Assembly: GCF_023701945.1 (NCBI RefSeq)
Contig: NZ_JABAEF010000016.1
Span: 1 to 64,000, forward strand
DNA from: Rhizobium sp. CG5
Lineage (GTDB): Bacteria > Pseudomonadota > Alphaproteobacteria > Rhizobiales > Rhizobiaceae
Reading direction: 5' to 3'
Length of the DNA: 64,000 nt
The translations under genes and the position numbers were made by a program. Of the stretch, positions 50,149-58,801 are shown in pieces. The notes beneath the pieces were generated by a model that was given only the letters and a program-made list of their open reading frames with translations, was not told the origin of the DNA and made no database searches. Position 1 is the first letter of the stretch, and each line of letters begins with the position of its first letter.

Positions 50149-51018
50149 TCAACGCGCCCCCGCTGTGGTGCCGAAGCGCACGCCTTTTTCTTTCAGCCAG
50201 CGGCGATAGGCGATGGAGGAGGAATCGGCGCGGGTCGGGATTTCGGCGCGCGGCTCCAGGGGCAGCAGCAGGGGCCGCTGGTTTTCGACGATGATGCGGT
50301 CCTGCAGGAAGATCACCTGTTCGAAATTCAACAGCACCTTATGGGGCGAGACGCTGTCGACCAGATACATCACCGGCTGGGCGCGGCAGAGCCCCTCCTC
50401 CATCGGCTGGATGAACAGCGCAATGGCATCGAGCCGGTTCGGCGAGGTCGGACAGACGCGGTAGAGCATGACGACGAAGGGCGACGGCACCCGGTAGGTC
50501 AGATGCACGAAATCGCCCTTGTCTTCGGTTGCCGCAATGCGCGGCTGGAAGAAGGTGCAATTGGTCGCCCAGACCTCGTCGACGTCGCGGCGAATTTCGC
50601 TCAAGTAATGCGGCACTTCCGTATGGGGCTCGGAGCCGAGGATATCGGTATGGACGAAGGGGAAATGGGCCATGTCGAGAAAATTCTCGACCACCCTGAG
50701 GCCCGATGCGCGCATGGTGACCCAGCCGCAGGGCACGAAACGCCGGTCGCGTTCCCCGGCCTCATCGATATGGACGATATCCTTGTTCGGCCTGCCGAGC
50801 GTGGTGAACAGGCAGCCATAGCGGACCTGCACCGGCAGTTCAGGGCCATGGCTGCCGTCGTCCAGGAGCTCGCGCACCACGGGTGCCCTGCCCTCCCCCA
50901 GGTGATAGTCGATGTCCTGGCCAAGCAGCTTTGTCCGGACCGGCCTTGCGGTCAGTTCGCTGGCGGTGGCAATGGCGTACCAGTCGTCGAGCACGGCCTG
51001 GTCGGTGGTCTTGGTCAT
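50149..51018 (-). CDS. Catalytic domain of a Rieske non-heme iron oxygenase lacking the [2Fe-2S] domain
   Basis: A 289-residue protein that aligns by pattern with the C-terminal half of VanA/TsaM-type Rieske oxygenases. The mononuclear iron site is visible: Asn112 and bridging Asp115 in ENFLDMAHFPFVH, His118, His123, and Asp240 in FLQDRIIVENQRP. The [2Fe-2S] signature (C-x-H...C-x-x-H) is absent: the only cysteines are scattered at 69, 97, 154, 189 and 211, and the N-terminal 95 residues keep just a shortened version of the Rieske-domain lead. NdmC of caffeine-degrading Pseudomonas has the same architecture. ATG at 51018 has AGGAGG upstream and overlaps the amidohydrolase stop by 4 nt. The separate Rieske protein at 58801 is the likely electron donor. 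Confidence 0.85.
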   Translation of the reverse strand: MTKTTDQAVLDDWYAIATASELTARPVRTKLLGQDIDYHLGEGRAPVVRELLDDGSHGPELPVQVRYGCLFTTLGRPNKDIVHIDEAGERDRRFVPCGWVTMRASGLRVVENFLDMAHFPFVHTDILGSEPHTEVPHYLSEIRRDVDEVWATNCTFFQPRIAATEDKGDFVHLTYRVPSPFVVMLYRVCPTSPNRLDAIALFIQPMEEGLCRAQPVMYLVDSVSPHKVLLNFEQVIFLQDRIIVENQRPLLLPLEPRAEIPTRADSSSIAYRRWLKEKGVRFGTTAGAR

Positions 51019-52406
51019 GCTTCGCCCTCCTTTTTCGTCCATTGCCTTGTGCCGTCCTGGTGCTCGGCCAGCCAGGCGGCGCGACGGGCGAAATGGGCAG
51101 GCGCCATCGCGTGGATGTCGGCGATGATCGCCTTGAGATCGCCGGTCTTCAGCATGCCGTCCTCGACCAGGATTTCGCCATCGACCATGGTCACGGCGAC
51201 ATCGCTGCCGCGCACGGCATGGACCAGATTGTGTTGCAGGTTGAAATAGGGGCCGTCGGCAAAGAAGGGCGTCATGCGCGGCGTATCGGTGCGCACCGCA
51301 ATGATATCGGCACGCTTGCCGACCTCCAGCGAGCCGATCTCGTGGTCGAGGCCGATCGCCTTGGCGCCGAGGATGGTGGCCATGCGCAGGCATTGCCAGC
51401 TGTCCATGGCGGCGGCATCGCGATCCCTAAGCTTGCCGAGCAGCGAGGCGACCTTCATCTCCTCGAACATGTCGAAATTGTTGTTTTCCTTCTCGCCATC
51501 GGTACCGATGCCGACGGCGACGCCATGGGCGATCATGTCGGCGATCGGCGCGATGCCCGAGGCAAGCTTCATGTTGCTGACCGGATTGTGCGCCACCGAG
51601 ACCTTGTAGTTCGAGATCAGCTCGACCTCGGATGGGTCGAGCCAGACGGCGTGGGCCAGCATGGTGCGCGGCGGCTCGAAGAAGCCGAGCTCTTCCAGCG
51701 CAAACATCGGCCGCTTGCCGTAGCGGGTCATGAATTCCGCCACTTCGATATCGGCTTCGGAACAATGGGTGTGGAAGCCGGTCTGGTATTTGTTGGCCAT
51801 GGCGATGGCACGCTGCTGGCCGGCTTCATCGGCATAGAAGAGATGTTCGAGCCCGACCCAGACATTCACCCGACCACCCGCCTTGCGGTGCCAGGTCTCG
51901 ATCAGGGCCTCGTTCATGTCGAGCGTGTCGAAATAGTCGTAGTCGGGATGCTCGCCGACATAGGGGACGGCGACCAGCCGCGTGCCGATCGCTTGCGCCG
52001 CCCGCGCGCTGCCGTCCATATAGCGCCACATGTCGACCACGGTCGTGGTGCCGCCAAGCGCGGATTCGGCATAACAGAGCCAGGAGGCGGCTTCGGCTTC
52101 ATGGGGTAAAAGCGCGCGGTGCATCGGGTTGATATGCATGGTCAGCCAATCCCAGACCGGCAGATGTTCGGCCGTGCCACGCAGGAAGCCGGAATGGGCA
52201 TGGGCATTGATCAGCCCCGGCATCAGCACCGTATTGGCGAGCTTTTTCACCGTAAACGCCGGATAGGCCGCCTTGATGTCATCGAGCGTGCCGACCGCCA
52301 GGATGCGGCCATCCTCGATGGCCACGGCGCCGCCGGAAATGACGCGATTGGCGTCATCCATGGTGAGCAGGCTTTCGCCTGCGAGGATCATTGCGGCCTT
52401 GGTCAT
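51015..52406 (-). CDS. Amidohydrolase / deaminase (ATZ-TRZ, guanine-deaminase-like family)
   Basis: A 463-residue metal-dependent hydrolase of the amidohydrolase superfamily. Metal and catalytic motifs: NAHAHSGFLRG, THCSEAD (His, catalytic Glu region), MLAHAVWL, HNPVSNMKLASG and GTDGEKENNN (catalytic Asp). The TRZ/ATZ branch includes deaminases and dechlorinases of s-triazines, 8-oxoguanine, guanine and S-adenosylhomocysteine. With adenine deaminase and a Mo-hydroxylase in the same cluster, deamination of a purine-like ring is likely. ATG at 52406 with GGAGAC upstream; an in-frame ATG at 52418 is possible. It is coupled to the Rieske catalytic gene. Confidence 0.87.
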   Translation of the reverse strand: MTKAAMILAGESLLTMDDANRVISGGAVAIEDGRILAVGTLDDIKAAYPAFTVKKLANTVLMPGLINAHAHSGFLRGTAEHLPVWDWLTMHINPMHRALLPHEAEAASWLCYAESALGGTTTVVDMWRYMDGSARAAQAIGTRLVAVPYVGEHPDYDYFDTLDMNEALIETWHRKAGGRVNVWVGLEHLFYADEAGQQRAIAMANKYQTGFHTHCSEADIEVAEFMTRYGKRPMFALEELGFFEPPRTMLAHAVWLDPSEVELISNYKVSVAHNPVSNMKLASGIAPIADMIAHGVAVGIGTDGEKENNNFDMFEEMKVASLLGKLRDRDAAAMDSWQCLRMATILGAKAIGLDHEIGSLEVGKRADIIAVRTDTPRMTPFFADGPYFNLQHNLVHAVRGSDVAVTMVDGEILVEDGMLKTGDLKAIIADIHAMAPAHFARRAAWLAEHQDGTRQWTKKEGEA

Positions 52407-52451
52407 GTCAGTCTCCATCGTTCCGTCTGTCGCGGAAGCGTTATGCAAGTT

Positions 52452-54011
52452 TCACGCCGTCCCGAGCAGGAAGGCGGCGGCGCGTTCGCCGATCATCGTC
52501 ACCGGCGCATGGGTATTGCAGGTCGGGATCACCGGGATCACCGAGGCATCGGCGATCAACAAGCCGTTGAGACCATGCACCCTTAGTCGGTGGTCGGTGA
52601 CCGCCATGGCGTCGCGACCCATCTTGGCGGTGCCGCAGGTGTGGAAAAAGGTCGAACAGCCGTTGCGGACAAATTCTTCCATCTCGGCACGGTTCAGGCG
52701 GCGATCCGGGGCGGCAAAGCCGGCGAACAGATCGGCGAAGGCGCGGGTTTCCGCCAGATCCATCATGGTCTCGACGGCGGTCACCAGTGCGTCGAGGTCT
52801 GCCTTTTCCCGCAGGTAGTTCGGCTGGATCTCCAGTGGTCCCATGGGTTCGGCGCTCAGCAGCCTGAGATAGCCGACGCTTTTCGAATGCATCAGTCCGG
52901 CCCCCAGCGCAAAGACCTCGCCCGACATGTCGTAGCGCTGCCGAAGGGCCGGCTCGGCGCTGTTGCCCTGGACCGGGAAGGCATGCACATCGGATTGCAG
53001 CAGGTCCGGCCGGGATTTCCAGTTCAGCATGGTGCCGCCGCCATTGTCGGTCTTGTCGCCGAGCGGCTGCTTGGCGCTCAGCACGACGGCCTGCACCAGC
53101 GGATGATCCTGCAGGTTCTGGCCGACGCCCGGCAGGGCATGGTGGACCGGGATGCCAAGCCTGTTCAGCTCGGCCGGATCGCCGATGCCCGACAGCATCA
53201 GCAGACGCGGTGTGTCGATGGCGCCAAGCGAAAGCACGACATGGGTGGTGGCGCGGGTCTCGACGGGCTGGCCTTCGACCAGATGTCGCACGCCGGTGCA
53301 GCGGCCGTTTTCGAGGACAAGGCCGATTGCCAGCGAGCCGGTCAGGATGGTGAGTCGATCATTGTCGAGGATCGGAAACAAATAGCCGGTGGCGGAGCTG
53401 AAGCGCTTGCCGTTGACGATGTTGAAATTGGAAGGTGTTGCACCCTCGTTGCTTTCGCCATTCGGATCGGCGATGACCGGAATGCCAAGCTCGGCAGCGC
53501 CCTCCAGCATGGCCTGGGCAATGGGGTGGAGGGCGCGGCTGGTCTCGATGCGCAAGGGTCCGCCCGCACCGCGATAGGCCGTTTCGCCGCCTTGCCAGTC
53601 TTCGCATCGCTTGAAATAGGGAAGCACATCGGCAAAGCGCCAGCCGTCTGCGCCGGAGGTCTCCCAGGCGTCGTAGTCGAGCGGATGACCGCGATACCAC
53701 ATCATCGCATTGATGGCGCTCGAGCCGCCGAGCACCCTGCCGCGCGGAATGCCGATGGTGCGGTTGTTGGTGAGCGGGCTCGGCGCGTAATCATAACCCC
53801 AGTCGTAAGCGCTCTTGGCAAGCGGCACCCATTGGCGCGGATCGTCGATTTCAGCAATGCCGATGCCCGGCCCGCCGGCCTCGATCAGCAGCACCGTGGC
53901 GTCCGATCCGTCGATCAGCCGGCGCGCCACCGCGCATCCCCCCGACCCGCCACCGATGACGATATAGTCATAGGCTTTCTGCAGCGGTCTGAGGGGGATG
54001 GCCGGGTGCAT
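52452..54011 (-). CDS. GMC-family FAD oxidoreductase (choline-dehydrogenase-like)
   Basis: A 519-residue flavoprotein. The N-terminal FAD-binding motif is YDYIVIGGGSGGCAVARRL; GMC signatures are GRVLGGSSAINAMMWYRG and SLGAIDTPRLLMLSGIGDP; the C-terminal active-site region has TFFHTCGTAKMG and PTCNTHAPVTMIGE, carrying the usual His and Asn. It should oxidise an alcohol to an aldehyde; the aldehyde dehydrogenase at 44760 could take the product. ATG at 54011 lies 2 nt from the stop of the TPP-enzyme subunit. Confidence 0.88.
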   Translation of the reverse strand: MHPAIPLRPLQKAYDYIVIGGGSGGCAVARRLIDGSDATVLLIEAGGPGIGIAEIDDPRQWVPLAKSAYDWGYDYAPSPLTNNRTIGIPRGRVLGGSSAINAMMWYRGHPLDYDAWETSGADGWRFADVLPYFKRCEDWQGGETAYRGAGGPLRIETSRALHPIAQAMLEGAAELGIPVIADPNGESNEGATPSNFNIVNGKRFSSATGYLFPILDNDRLTILTGSLAIGLVLENGRCTGVRHLVEGQPVETRATTHVVLSLGAIDTPRLLMLSGIGDPAELNRLGIPVHHALPGVGQNLQDHPLVQAVVLSAKQPLGDKTDNGGGTMLNWKSRPDLLQSDVHAFPVQGNSAEPALRQRYDMSGEVFALGAGLMHSKSVGYLRLLSAEPMGPLEIQPNYLREKADLDALVTAVETMMDLAETRAFADLFAGFAAPDRRLNRAEMEEFVRNGCSTFFHTCGTAKMGRDAMAVTDHRLRVHGLNGLLIADASVIPVIPTCNTHAPVTMIGERAAAFLLGTA

Positions 54012-54013
54012 GG

Positions 54014-54622
54014 TCAATTGTGCTCGCTCGGACCCATGATGACGATGCCTTCGGTCGCCTCGACATGGCGGACGAAAATGTATTTGTCTTCCCGGCCATC
54101 GGAATGCTTGCGCTTGATGTCGGGCTGGACGGTGCCGGCCACCTTGGCGACGATGACATAGGGCACCTCCGCCTTCAGCCCCGCCTCGCAATGGGTCTCG
54201 AATTCTTCGAGCGTGCGGACGGTATAGGCATTGTCGACGCCGGCGCCTCGGGCGATCGCGGCGATATCGACGCGGCCGAAGGCGGTGTGGGTCGGCGGGC
54301 CGCCGATCGACTGGTACATTTCATTGTCCCAGACCACGACAAACAGGTTTTTCGGCTGCTCGTTGCCAAGCGTCGCCAGGATGCCGAGATTGAACATCAT
54401 GCCGCCGTCGGTATCGAGCGAGATGATGCGGCGATGGGGCAGCCCGGCTGCCAGGCCGAAGGCCTGGGGGGTAACACAGCCGAGCTGTTGCTGGAACAGG
54501 CTTGCTGCGCGCATATGTGGCGCGGCATTGTACCATTCGTCGACCGAGGCGCCGAGCGACAGGATGACCAGTTCGTCCTCAAGGCGCTCCGCCAGGATCT
54601 TCATGCAGTCATAACGCTTCAT
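54014..54622 (-). CDS. TPP-dependent decarboxylase, C-terminal (TPP-binding) subunit
   Basis: A 202-residue protein equal to the C-terminal domain of 2-oxoacid decarboxylases. The TPP/Mg motif is DTDGGMMFNLGILATLGN...NLFVVVWDN (GDG-x~25-N type), with an upstream SLGASVDEWYN. It resembles sulfopyruvate decarboxylase beta (ComE) and phosphonopyruvate decarboxylase. It pairs with the upstream gene, overlapping by 4 nt (ATGA, 54619-54622), and would decarboxylate a 2-oxoacid produced in the pathway. Confidence 0.85.
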   Translation of the reverse strand: MKRYDCMKILAERLEDELVILSLGASVDEWYNAAPHMRAASLFQQQLGCVTPQAFGLAAGLPHRRIISLDTDGGMMFNLGILATLGNEQPKNLFVVVWDNEMYQSIGGPPTHTAFGRVDIAAIARGAGVDNAYTVRTLEEFETHCEAGLKAEVPYVIVAKVAGTVQPDIKRKHSDGREDKYIFVRHVEATEGIVIMGPSEHN

Positions 54623-55119
54623 CGCACGATCTCCCCGCCCAGCGCCACGGCCGAGTGATAATAGGCCGCATAGGACCATTCATAGGCGTCGACGATGGCG
54701 CGTTCGATGCGCTCTTCCTCGCGGATCACCTGATAGGGAATGCGCAACGCATTCAGCACCGGCTCCATGGTAATGCCGTGCGGAATGGCCCACCAATTGT
54801 TCTCGCCCATCTCGCCGCGATAGCTCATCAGCATGACGACCGGGATGCCGGCGCCAAGACCCATGCGCGCCAGCGGCTCGACGGAGGCGCGCAGGCCGGA
54901 ATTTTCCATGATCAGCGCGGCGCGCTTGCCCGACAGGAACACGCCGCCGCAGATGGCAGCCCCCTCCCCTTCGTTGGTGACGCGGATGGTGCGGATATCG
55001 GGATCGGCGTCGAGGGCCGGATACAGGTCCTTGAAGAGCGAATCCGGCAGGTAGCAGACCACGCTGACGCCCGCCTTCTTCAGGCCGCGGATGACCGCGT
55101 CCACGGATGATTGTTTCAT
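54619..55119 (-). CDS. TPP-dependent decarboxylase, N-terminal (PYR) subunit
   Basis: A 166-residue protein matching the PYR domain of split 2-oxoacid decarboxylases (ComD type). VVCYLPDSLFKDLYPAL and RVTNEGEGAAICGGVFLSGK contain the conserved Glu that activates TPP, followed by ALIMENSGLRASVEPLARMG. With the ComE-like partner it forms one active enzyme. ATG at 55119 behind GAGGG; a longer in-frame start at 55143 is weaker. A LysR-type palindrome lies 75 nt upstream (55193-55209), so this gene probably begins a LysR-controlled segment. Confidence 0.85.
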   Translation of the reverse strand: MKQSSVDAVIRGLKKAGVSVVCYLPDSLFKDLYPALDADPDIRTIRVTNEGEGAAICGGVFLSGKRAALIMENSGLRASVEPLARMGLGAGIPVVMLMSYRGEMGENNWWAIPHGITMEPVLNALRIPYQVIREEERIERAIVDAYEWSYAAYYHSAVALGGEIVR

Positions 55120-55192
55120 GTCATGCCCTCGTTTCGACGCCACGGTCGCAAATCCCAGATGTTCGGAATAGACCGCAATTCACGACGTTGTC

Positions 55193-55209
55193 GTTGCGCT
55201 CGGCGCAAC
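55193..55209. promoter_or_regulatory. LysR-type operator candidate
   Basis: A perfect palindrome GTTGCGC-TCG-GCGCAAC containing the T-N11-A core, in the gap between the LysR gene and the TPP subunit gene. A near-identical site occurs at 59935-59951. Confidence 0.65.
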
Positions 55210-55212
55210 ATT

Positions 55213-56142
55213 TTATGGGCTTGCCGCGCCGACCCTTTCGATCGACTGTTCCAGCAGCTTGCCCATGGCGGAGGCGGCGTCGGACATTTCTTTCTCGGAG
55301 CGTGACAGCAGCATCAGCTTCCGAGGTGCAAGGCGGGTGTCGCTGAGCGGAATGAAGGCGAGCGTGCCGTCGGCCAGTTCCTGTTCGACGCCGACGCGGG
55401 TCTGCAGCACGGTGCCGAGATCGCGCTTGGCCAGATCGACCATCAGGCCGATGGAATTGGTGCGCGACCGGCGGCCGATATCGATGAAGGAGCGGTTGAA
55501 GGCTTCTTCCACAGAGGTGCCGAGCATCAGGCTCGAATCCGACAGGATGACCCGATGATTGGCGAGATCGAACAGCTTCAGCTCGCGGCGTTTGGCCAGA
55601 TCGCTGTCGGGCAGCGCCAGCACGCCGAGCGGCAGGGAGGCGGTGGCGATGCGCCGCACGGTGCGCGGCACGCGCACGTCGAAGGCAACGGCCAGGTCGC
55701 AGTCGCCGTCGTTGACGGCATTGGCGGCCTGCTGCGATCCCATCACCTTGATGTCGACGGTGATCGCCGGGTAACGGCTCCAGAAATCGGCGAGTGCCGC
55801 CGGCATCAGGCCGCGGGCGACGCTTTCGACGATGGCGATCGACACCGTGCCGCGATGCAGGCCGTGCAGGTCGTTGATCTCGTTGCAGGCGCGGTTCAGC
55901 TCCGACAGCGAGAGGCGGGCGTGATAGAGCATCAGTTCGCCGGCGCTGGTGAGCTTCAGCCGCTGGCGAACCCGCTCGAACAGCGGCGTGCCCAACTCGT
56001 CCTCCAGCTGCCGGAGGATGCGGCTCACCGAAGACGGCGCGATGTTCAGGGCGAGAGCTGCCTGGCGGATTGAACCGAGCCGCGCTACCAGCTGGAAATA
56101 ATGGATGCGGGTGGCGACGAGGCCGAGGCGGTAAGGATCCAT
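55213..56142 (-). CDS. LysR-family transcriptional regulator
   Basis: A 309-residue LTTR. The N-terminal winged helix-turn-helix is clear (FQLVARLGSIRQAALALNIA, PSSVSRILRQLEDELGTPLF), followed by an effector domain (TVSIAIVESVARGLMPAALA, then two alpha/beta lobes). It sits inside the catabolic run in the same orientation; its ATG at 56142 shares a base with the stop of adenine deaminase (TGATG). Two matching palindromes (55193-55209 and 59935-59951) are its most likely binding sites, so it probably controls both the catabolic genes and the BMP importer. Confidence 0.9.
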   Translation of the reverse strand: MDPYRLGLVATRIHYFQLVARLGSIRQAALALNIAPSSVSRILRQLEDELGTPLFERVRQRLKLTSAGELMLYHARLSLSELNRACNEINDLHGLHRGTVSIAIVESVARGLMPAALADFWSRYPAITVDIKVMGSQQAANAVNDGDCDLAVAFDVRVPRTVRRIATASLPLGVLALPDSDLAKRRELKLFDLANHRVILSDSSLMLGTSVEEAFNRSFIDIGRRSRTNSIGLMVDLAKRDLGTVLQTRVGVEQELADGTLAFIPLSDTRLAPRKLMLLSRSEKEMSDAASAMGKLLEQSIERVGAASP

Positions 56143-57944
56143 CAGGGCGCCTCGAACAGCGGCACGATCTCCATCTGCGGCACGGTGACCAGCCCCTTGT
56201 CGGTGATGCGGATTTCCGGGATGACCGACAGGGGGATCAGGTTGAAGCCCATATAGGCGATGGTGCAGCCGGCCTTGTCCCATTCGACCTTCAGCGCCTT
56301 CACCTCTTCGGCCACTTCATGCACGCGCTTGTCGGACAACAGGCCGGCGATCGGCAGCGGCACCATGGCCGTCACCTTGCCGTCCGCCACCACGCAGGCG
56401 CCGCCCTGGTGCTCTTCGATGGCCCGCAGTGCCACCTGCATGTCGGCCTCGTTGGTGCCGGCGATGATGATGTTGTGGCTGTCATGGCCGACCGAGGAGG
56501 CGACCGCGCCCTTGCTGATGCCGAATTCGCTGAGCAACCCGTGCGCGACATTGCCGGCCGACTTGCCATGCCGTTCGATCACCGTGACGAAGCACAGGCC
56601 ATGCCGCTCGAAATGGGTCTGCCAGTCATTGGCCGGTTCCAAGGTCACCTTGTGATGGCCGAGAATGATGCCGGGCAGTTCGGTCTTGATGGTATTGGCG
56701 ACAACCTTGGTCGTCGGCAGATCAGGCGTCAGCTTGATGGCCTTGGGCAGCTTGACCGTGTGATAGGCCGCATCCGGATAGCGCCATGGCTTGGACAGGG
56801 TCTCTTCCAGCAGCGGGGTCACCGTCTTCTGGTCGACCACCAGTTCGCCGCCATACCAGGTGCTGATTGGCGTAAGGTCGTCACTGAGCAGGACCAGGTC
56901 GGCGCGCCGGCCACCGCCCAATCCGCCGATCTCGCCCTCCATGCCGAAGCGGGTCGCGCCGTGCAGCGAGCCCATGGCCCAGGCCTGTTCGGGCGTCATG
57001 CCGGCAGCGCGCGCCTCGCGCACCACCCAGTCCAGGCCGAAATGCAGCAGATCGTCGGCGTCGCGGTCGTCGGTGCAGACCGCAATGCGTTTGTGGGAGG
57101 CGCCGAGTTCGGTCACGGTCTTGATGGCCAGCGGCAGAGAATGCCAGGGGGTCGTCGGCGGGCCGCCGCGCAGGAACAGCCAGATGCCGGCCTCGAGAAG
57201 ATCGTCGGCAATCTCGCGGTCGATCGCCTCATGGGTGTCGGTGACGCCGGACGCCGCGTAAGCCGCGACGAATTCGCGTCCATAGACATGGCCGGAGACC
57301 GGCCGGCCGCGCGACAGCGCCGCGGCGATGATGGCGTGGCTGCGCTCGTCGCCCATGGCGACCGGCACGAAGTCCATCTTCTCGCCCAGCGCCACGGCTT
57401 CCGGCCACTTGTCGAACAGGGCGGCGATCTTGTCGGGCGTCAGGTCGCCACCGGCGGTTTCCAGATCAGGGGTGGTGGCGGGCACGGTCGAGGGCACGGT
57501 CAGGAAGATCGACAGCGGCGCATGGCGGGCATCCTCCAGCATCGCCTCGACGCCGGCGACATCCATGACATTGCCGATCTCGTGGCTGTCGCAGAAGATC
57601 GTCGTGGTGCCGTTCAGAAGGGCTGCTTCCGCATAGGCGCAGGCCGTGACCATCGAGCTTTCGATATGGATATGCGGATCGACCAGCCCCGGCGCGATGA
57701 TGCCGCCCCTGGCATCATAGAGCTTGGCGGAACCGGTCTTGTAGCTGCCGGCCGGTTTCACGGCGGCGATCCGGCCGCCGGAGATCCACACCTCGCGGTC
57801 CGGCAGGATGCGCTCCGAATAGGTCGACAGCACGCGAGCGCCCTGGATCACCAAATCGGGCGAGGCGCGGCCGGACGCCACATCGGCCAGAAGGCGGGTC
57901 ATGGTGGAGAGCGGAGCGACGGAAAAACGGGTGATGGGTGGCAT
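56142..57944 (-). CDS. ade: Adenine deaminase
   Basis: A 600-residue enzyme of the Ade family converting adenine to hypoxanthine and ammonia. Visible: DPHIHIESSM (metal His pair), FCDSHEIGNVMD, SGHVYGREF, CTDDRDADDL, and the C-terminal Ade domain with SSVGHDSHNIIIAGTNEADM and GGACVVADGK. ATG at 57944 with CAGGAG upstream fits the family's N-terminus. The full set of metal-binding residues suggests a working deaminase, although paralogues of Ade can act on other N-heterocycles, such as 6-aminopurine derivatives or guanidine-type compounds. It is the clearest pointer to purines in the cluster. Confidence 0.92.
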   Translation of the reverse strand: MPPITRFSVAPLSTMTRLLADVASGRASPDLVIQGARVLSTYSERILPDREVWISGGRIAAVKPAGSYKTGSAKLYDARGGIIAPGLVDPHIHIESSMVTACAYAEAALLNGTTTIFCDSHEIGNVMDVAGVEAMLEDARHAPLSIFLTVPSTVPATTPDLETAGGDLTPDKIAALFDKWPEAVALGEKMDFVPVAMGDERSHAIIAAALSRGRPVSGHVYGREFVAAYAASGVTDTHEAIDREIADDLLEAGIWLFLRGGPPTTPWHSLPLAIKTVTELGASHKRIAVCTDDRDADDLLHFGLDWVVREARAAGMTPEQAWAMGSLHGATRFGMEGEIGGLGGGRRADLVLLSDDLTPISTWYGGELVVDQKTVTPLLEETLSKPWRYPDAAYHTVKLPKAIKLTPDLPTTKVVANTIKTELPGIILGHHKVTLEPANDWQTHFERHGLCFVTVIERHGKSAGNVAHGLLSEFGISKGAVASSVGHDSHNIIIAGTNEADMQVALRAIEEHQGGACVVADGKVTAMVPLPIAGLLSDKRVHEVAEEVKALKVEWDKAGCTIAYMGFNLIPLSVIPEIRITDKGLVTVPQMEIVPLFEAP

Positions 57945-57990
57945 TGGTTTCTCCTGGTTTTGGTCTGTAGCAAGAATAGATGCGCACTCT

Positions 57991-58113
57991 ACCCTCCCCT
58001 TGAGGGGGAGGGTCGGGCCGCAGGCCCGGGGTGGGGAACCCGCCACTCCCGGCGAACGGTGGTCACCCCCACCCGCCACTTCGTGGCGACCTCCCCCCTC
58101 AAGGGGGAGGTGG
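57991..58113. repeat. Composite palindromic intergenic repeat, copy 2 (inverted)
   Basis: About 123 nt that is the reverse complement of the element at 49990-50117, between the GST and adenine deaminase genes. Ends: CCCTCCCC-TTGA-GGGGGAGGG and CCTCCCCCCTCAAGGGGGAGG. The inner hairpin reads CCAC-TTCG-TGGC-like where copy 1 has the GCGAAGC form, so stem bases changed in pairs. Confidence 0.85.
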
Positions 58114-58168
58114 AGACTGCCGTTCCGCCGGAGATCAAGTCGGAGGCGGCGACAGGCCCACTTCAATC

Positions 58169-58801
58169 CTAGTGATAATCCGGAATCCCCGGCATGGTCT
58201 TGAACCCCTTGATGGTGCGAAACCGTCGGACCCAGCGGCGCAGGGCCGGGAATTCGTCGTGGTCGATGCCGAAATCGCGGCTGAGCGCGAAGATCGGGAA
58301 GAGCGTCAGGTCGGCCAGCGTCGGACCGTTGCCGACGAACCATTCGGTCCCTTGCATTTGTTGCAGCACCATATGGTCGTCCATGATGCGGAAGGCCTGG
58401 CGGCTGGTTGCCCGCAAGGCATCCTCATCGCCCGCCAATCCAAACAGCGACACTTTCCTGGCCATGCTCGCAGCTGGAAGGATCGTGGCTGAAAATGTCA
58501 GCCATTGTGAGACCCGGCCAAACGCCAAGGGATCGCCGGGCAACCATGTGCCGGCCGGATCATGGGCCTTGGCGAGATAGGCAAGGATTGCTTCGGTGCC
58601 GTAGAGCACCAGGTCGCCGTCTTTGAGGATAGGCAGGCTGCCGAGCGGATTGAGCGCCCGCATGGCCGGGCTTTCCTGCTCGTTGCCGGGCACCATGTCC
58701 ACGGCATAGGTCTCGTAAGGCTGGCCTAGCATGGAAAGCAGCAGCCGGACGCGGTAGCAGCTGTCGTCGAGGTCGTAATTGTAAAGCGTCAGGGCAGACA
58801 T
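58169..58801 (-). CDS. Glutathione S-transferase-like protein (possible NdmE-like partner)
   Basis: A 210-residue GST-fold protein. The N-terminal thioredoxin-like domain is ALTLYNYDLDDSCYRVRLLL ... NPLGSLPILKDGDLVLYGTEAILAYLA; the C-terminal helical domain has the GPTLADLTLFPIFAL N-capping region. Its start overlaps the Rieske-protein stop by 4 nt (ATGA, 58798-58801), so the two are made together. GST-like NdmE is a structural partner of the split Rieske demethylase NdmC/NdmD, and this gene order suggests the same role. Ordinary glutathione conjugation remains possible. Confidence 0.82.
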   Translation of the reverse strand: MSALTLYNYDLDDSCYRVRLLLSMLGQPYETYAVDMVPGNEQESPAMRALNPLGSLPILKDGDLVLYGTEAILAYLAKAHDPAGTWLPGDPLAFGRVSQWLTFSATILPAASMARKVSLFGLAGDEDALRATSRQAFRIMDDHMVLQQMQGTEWFVGNGPTLADLTLFPIFALSRDFGIDHDEFPALRRWVRRFRTIKGFKTMPGIPDYH

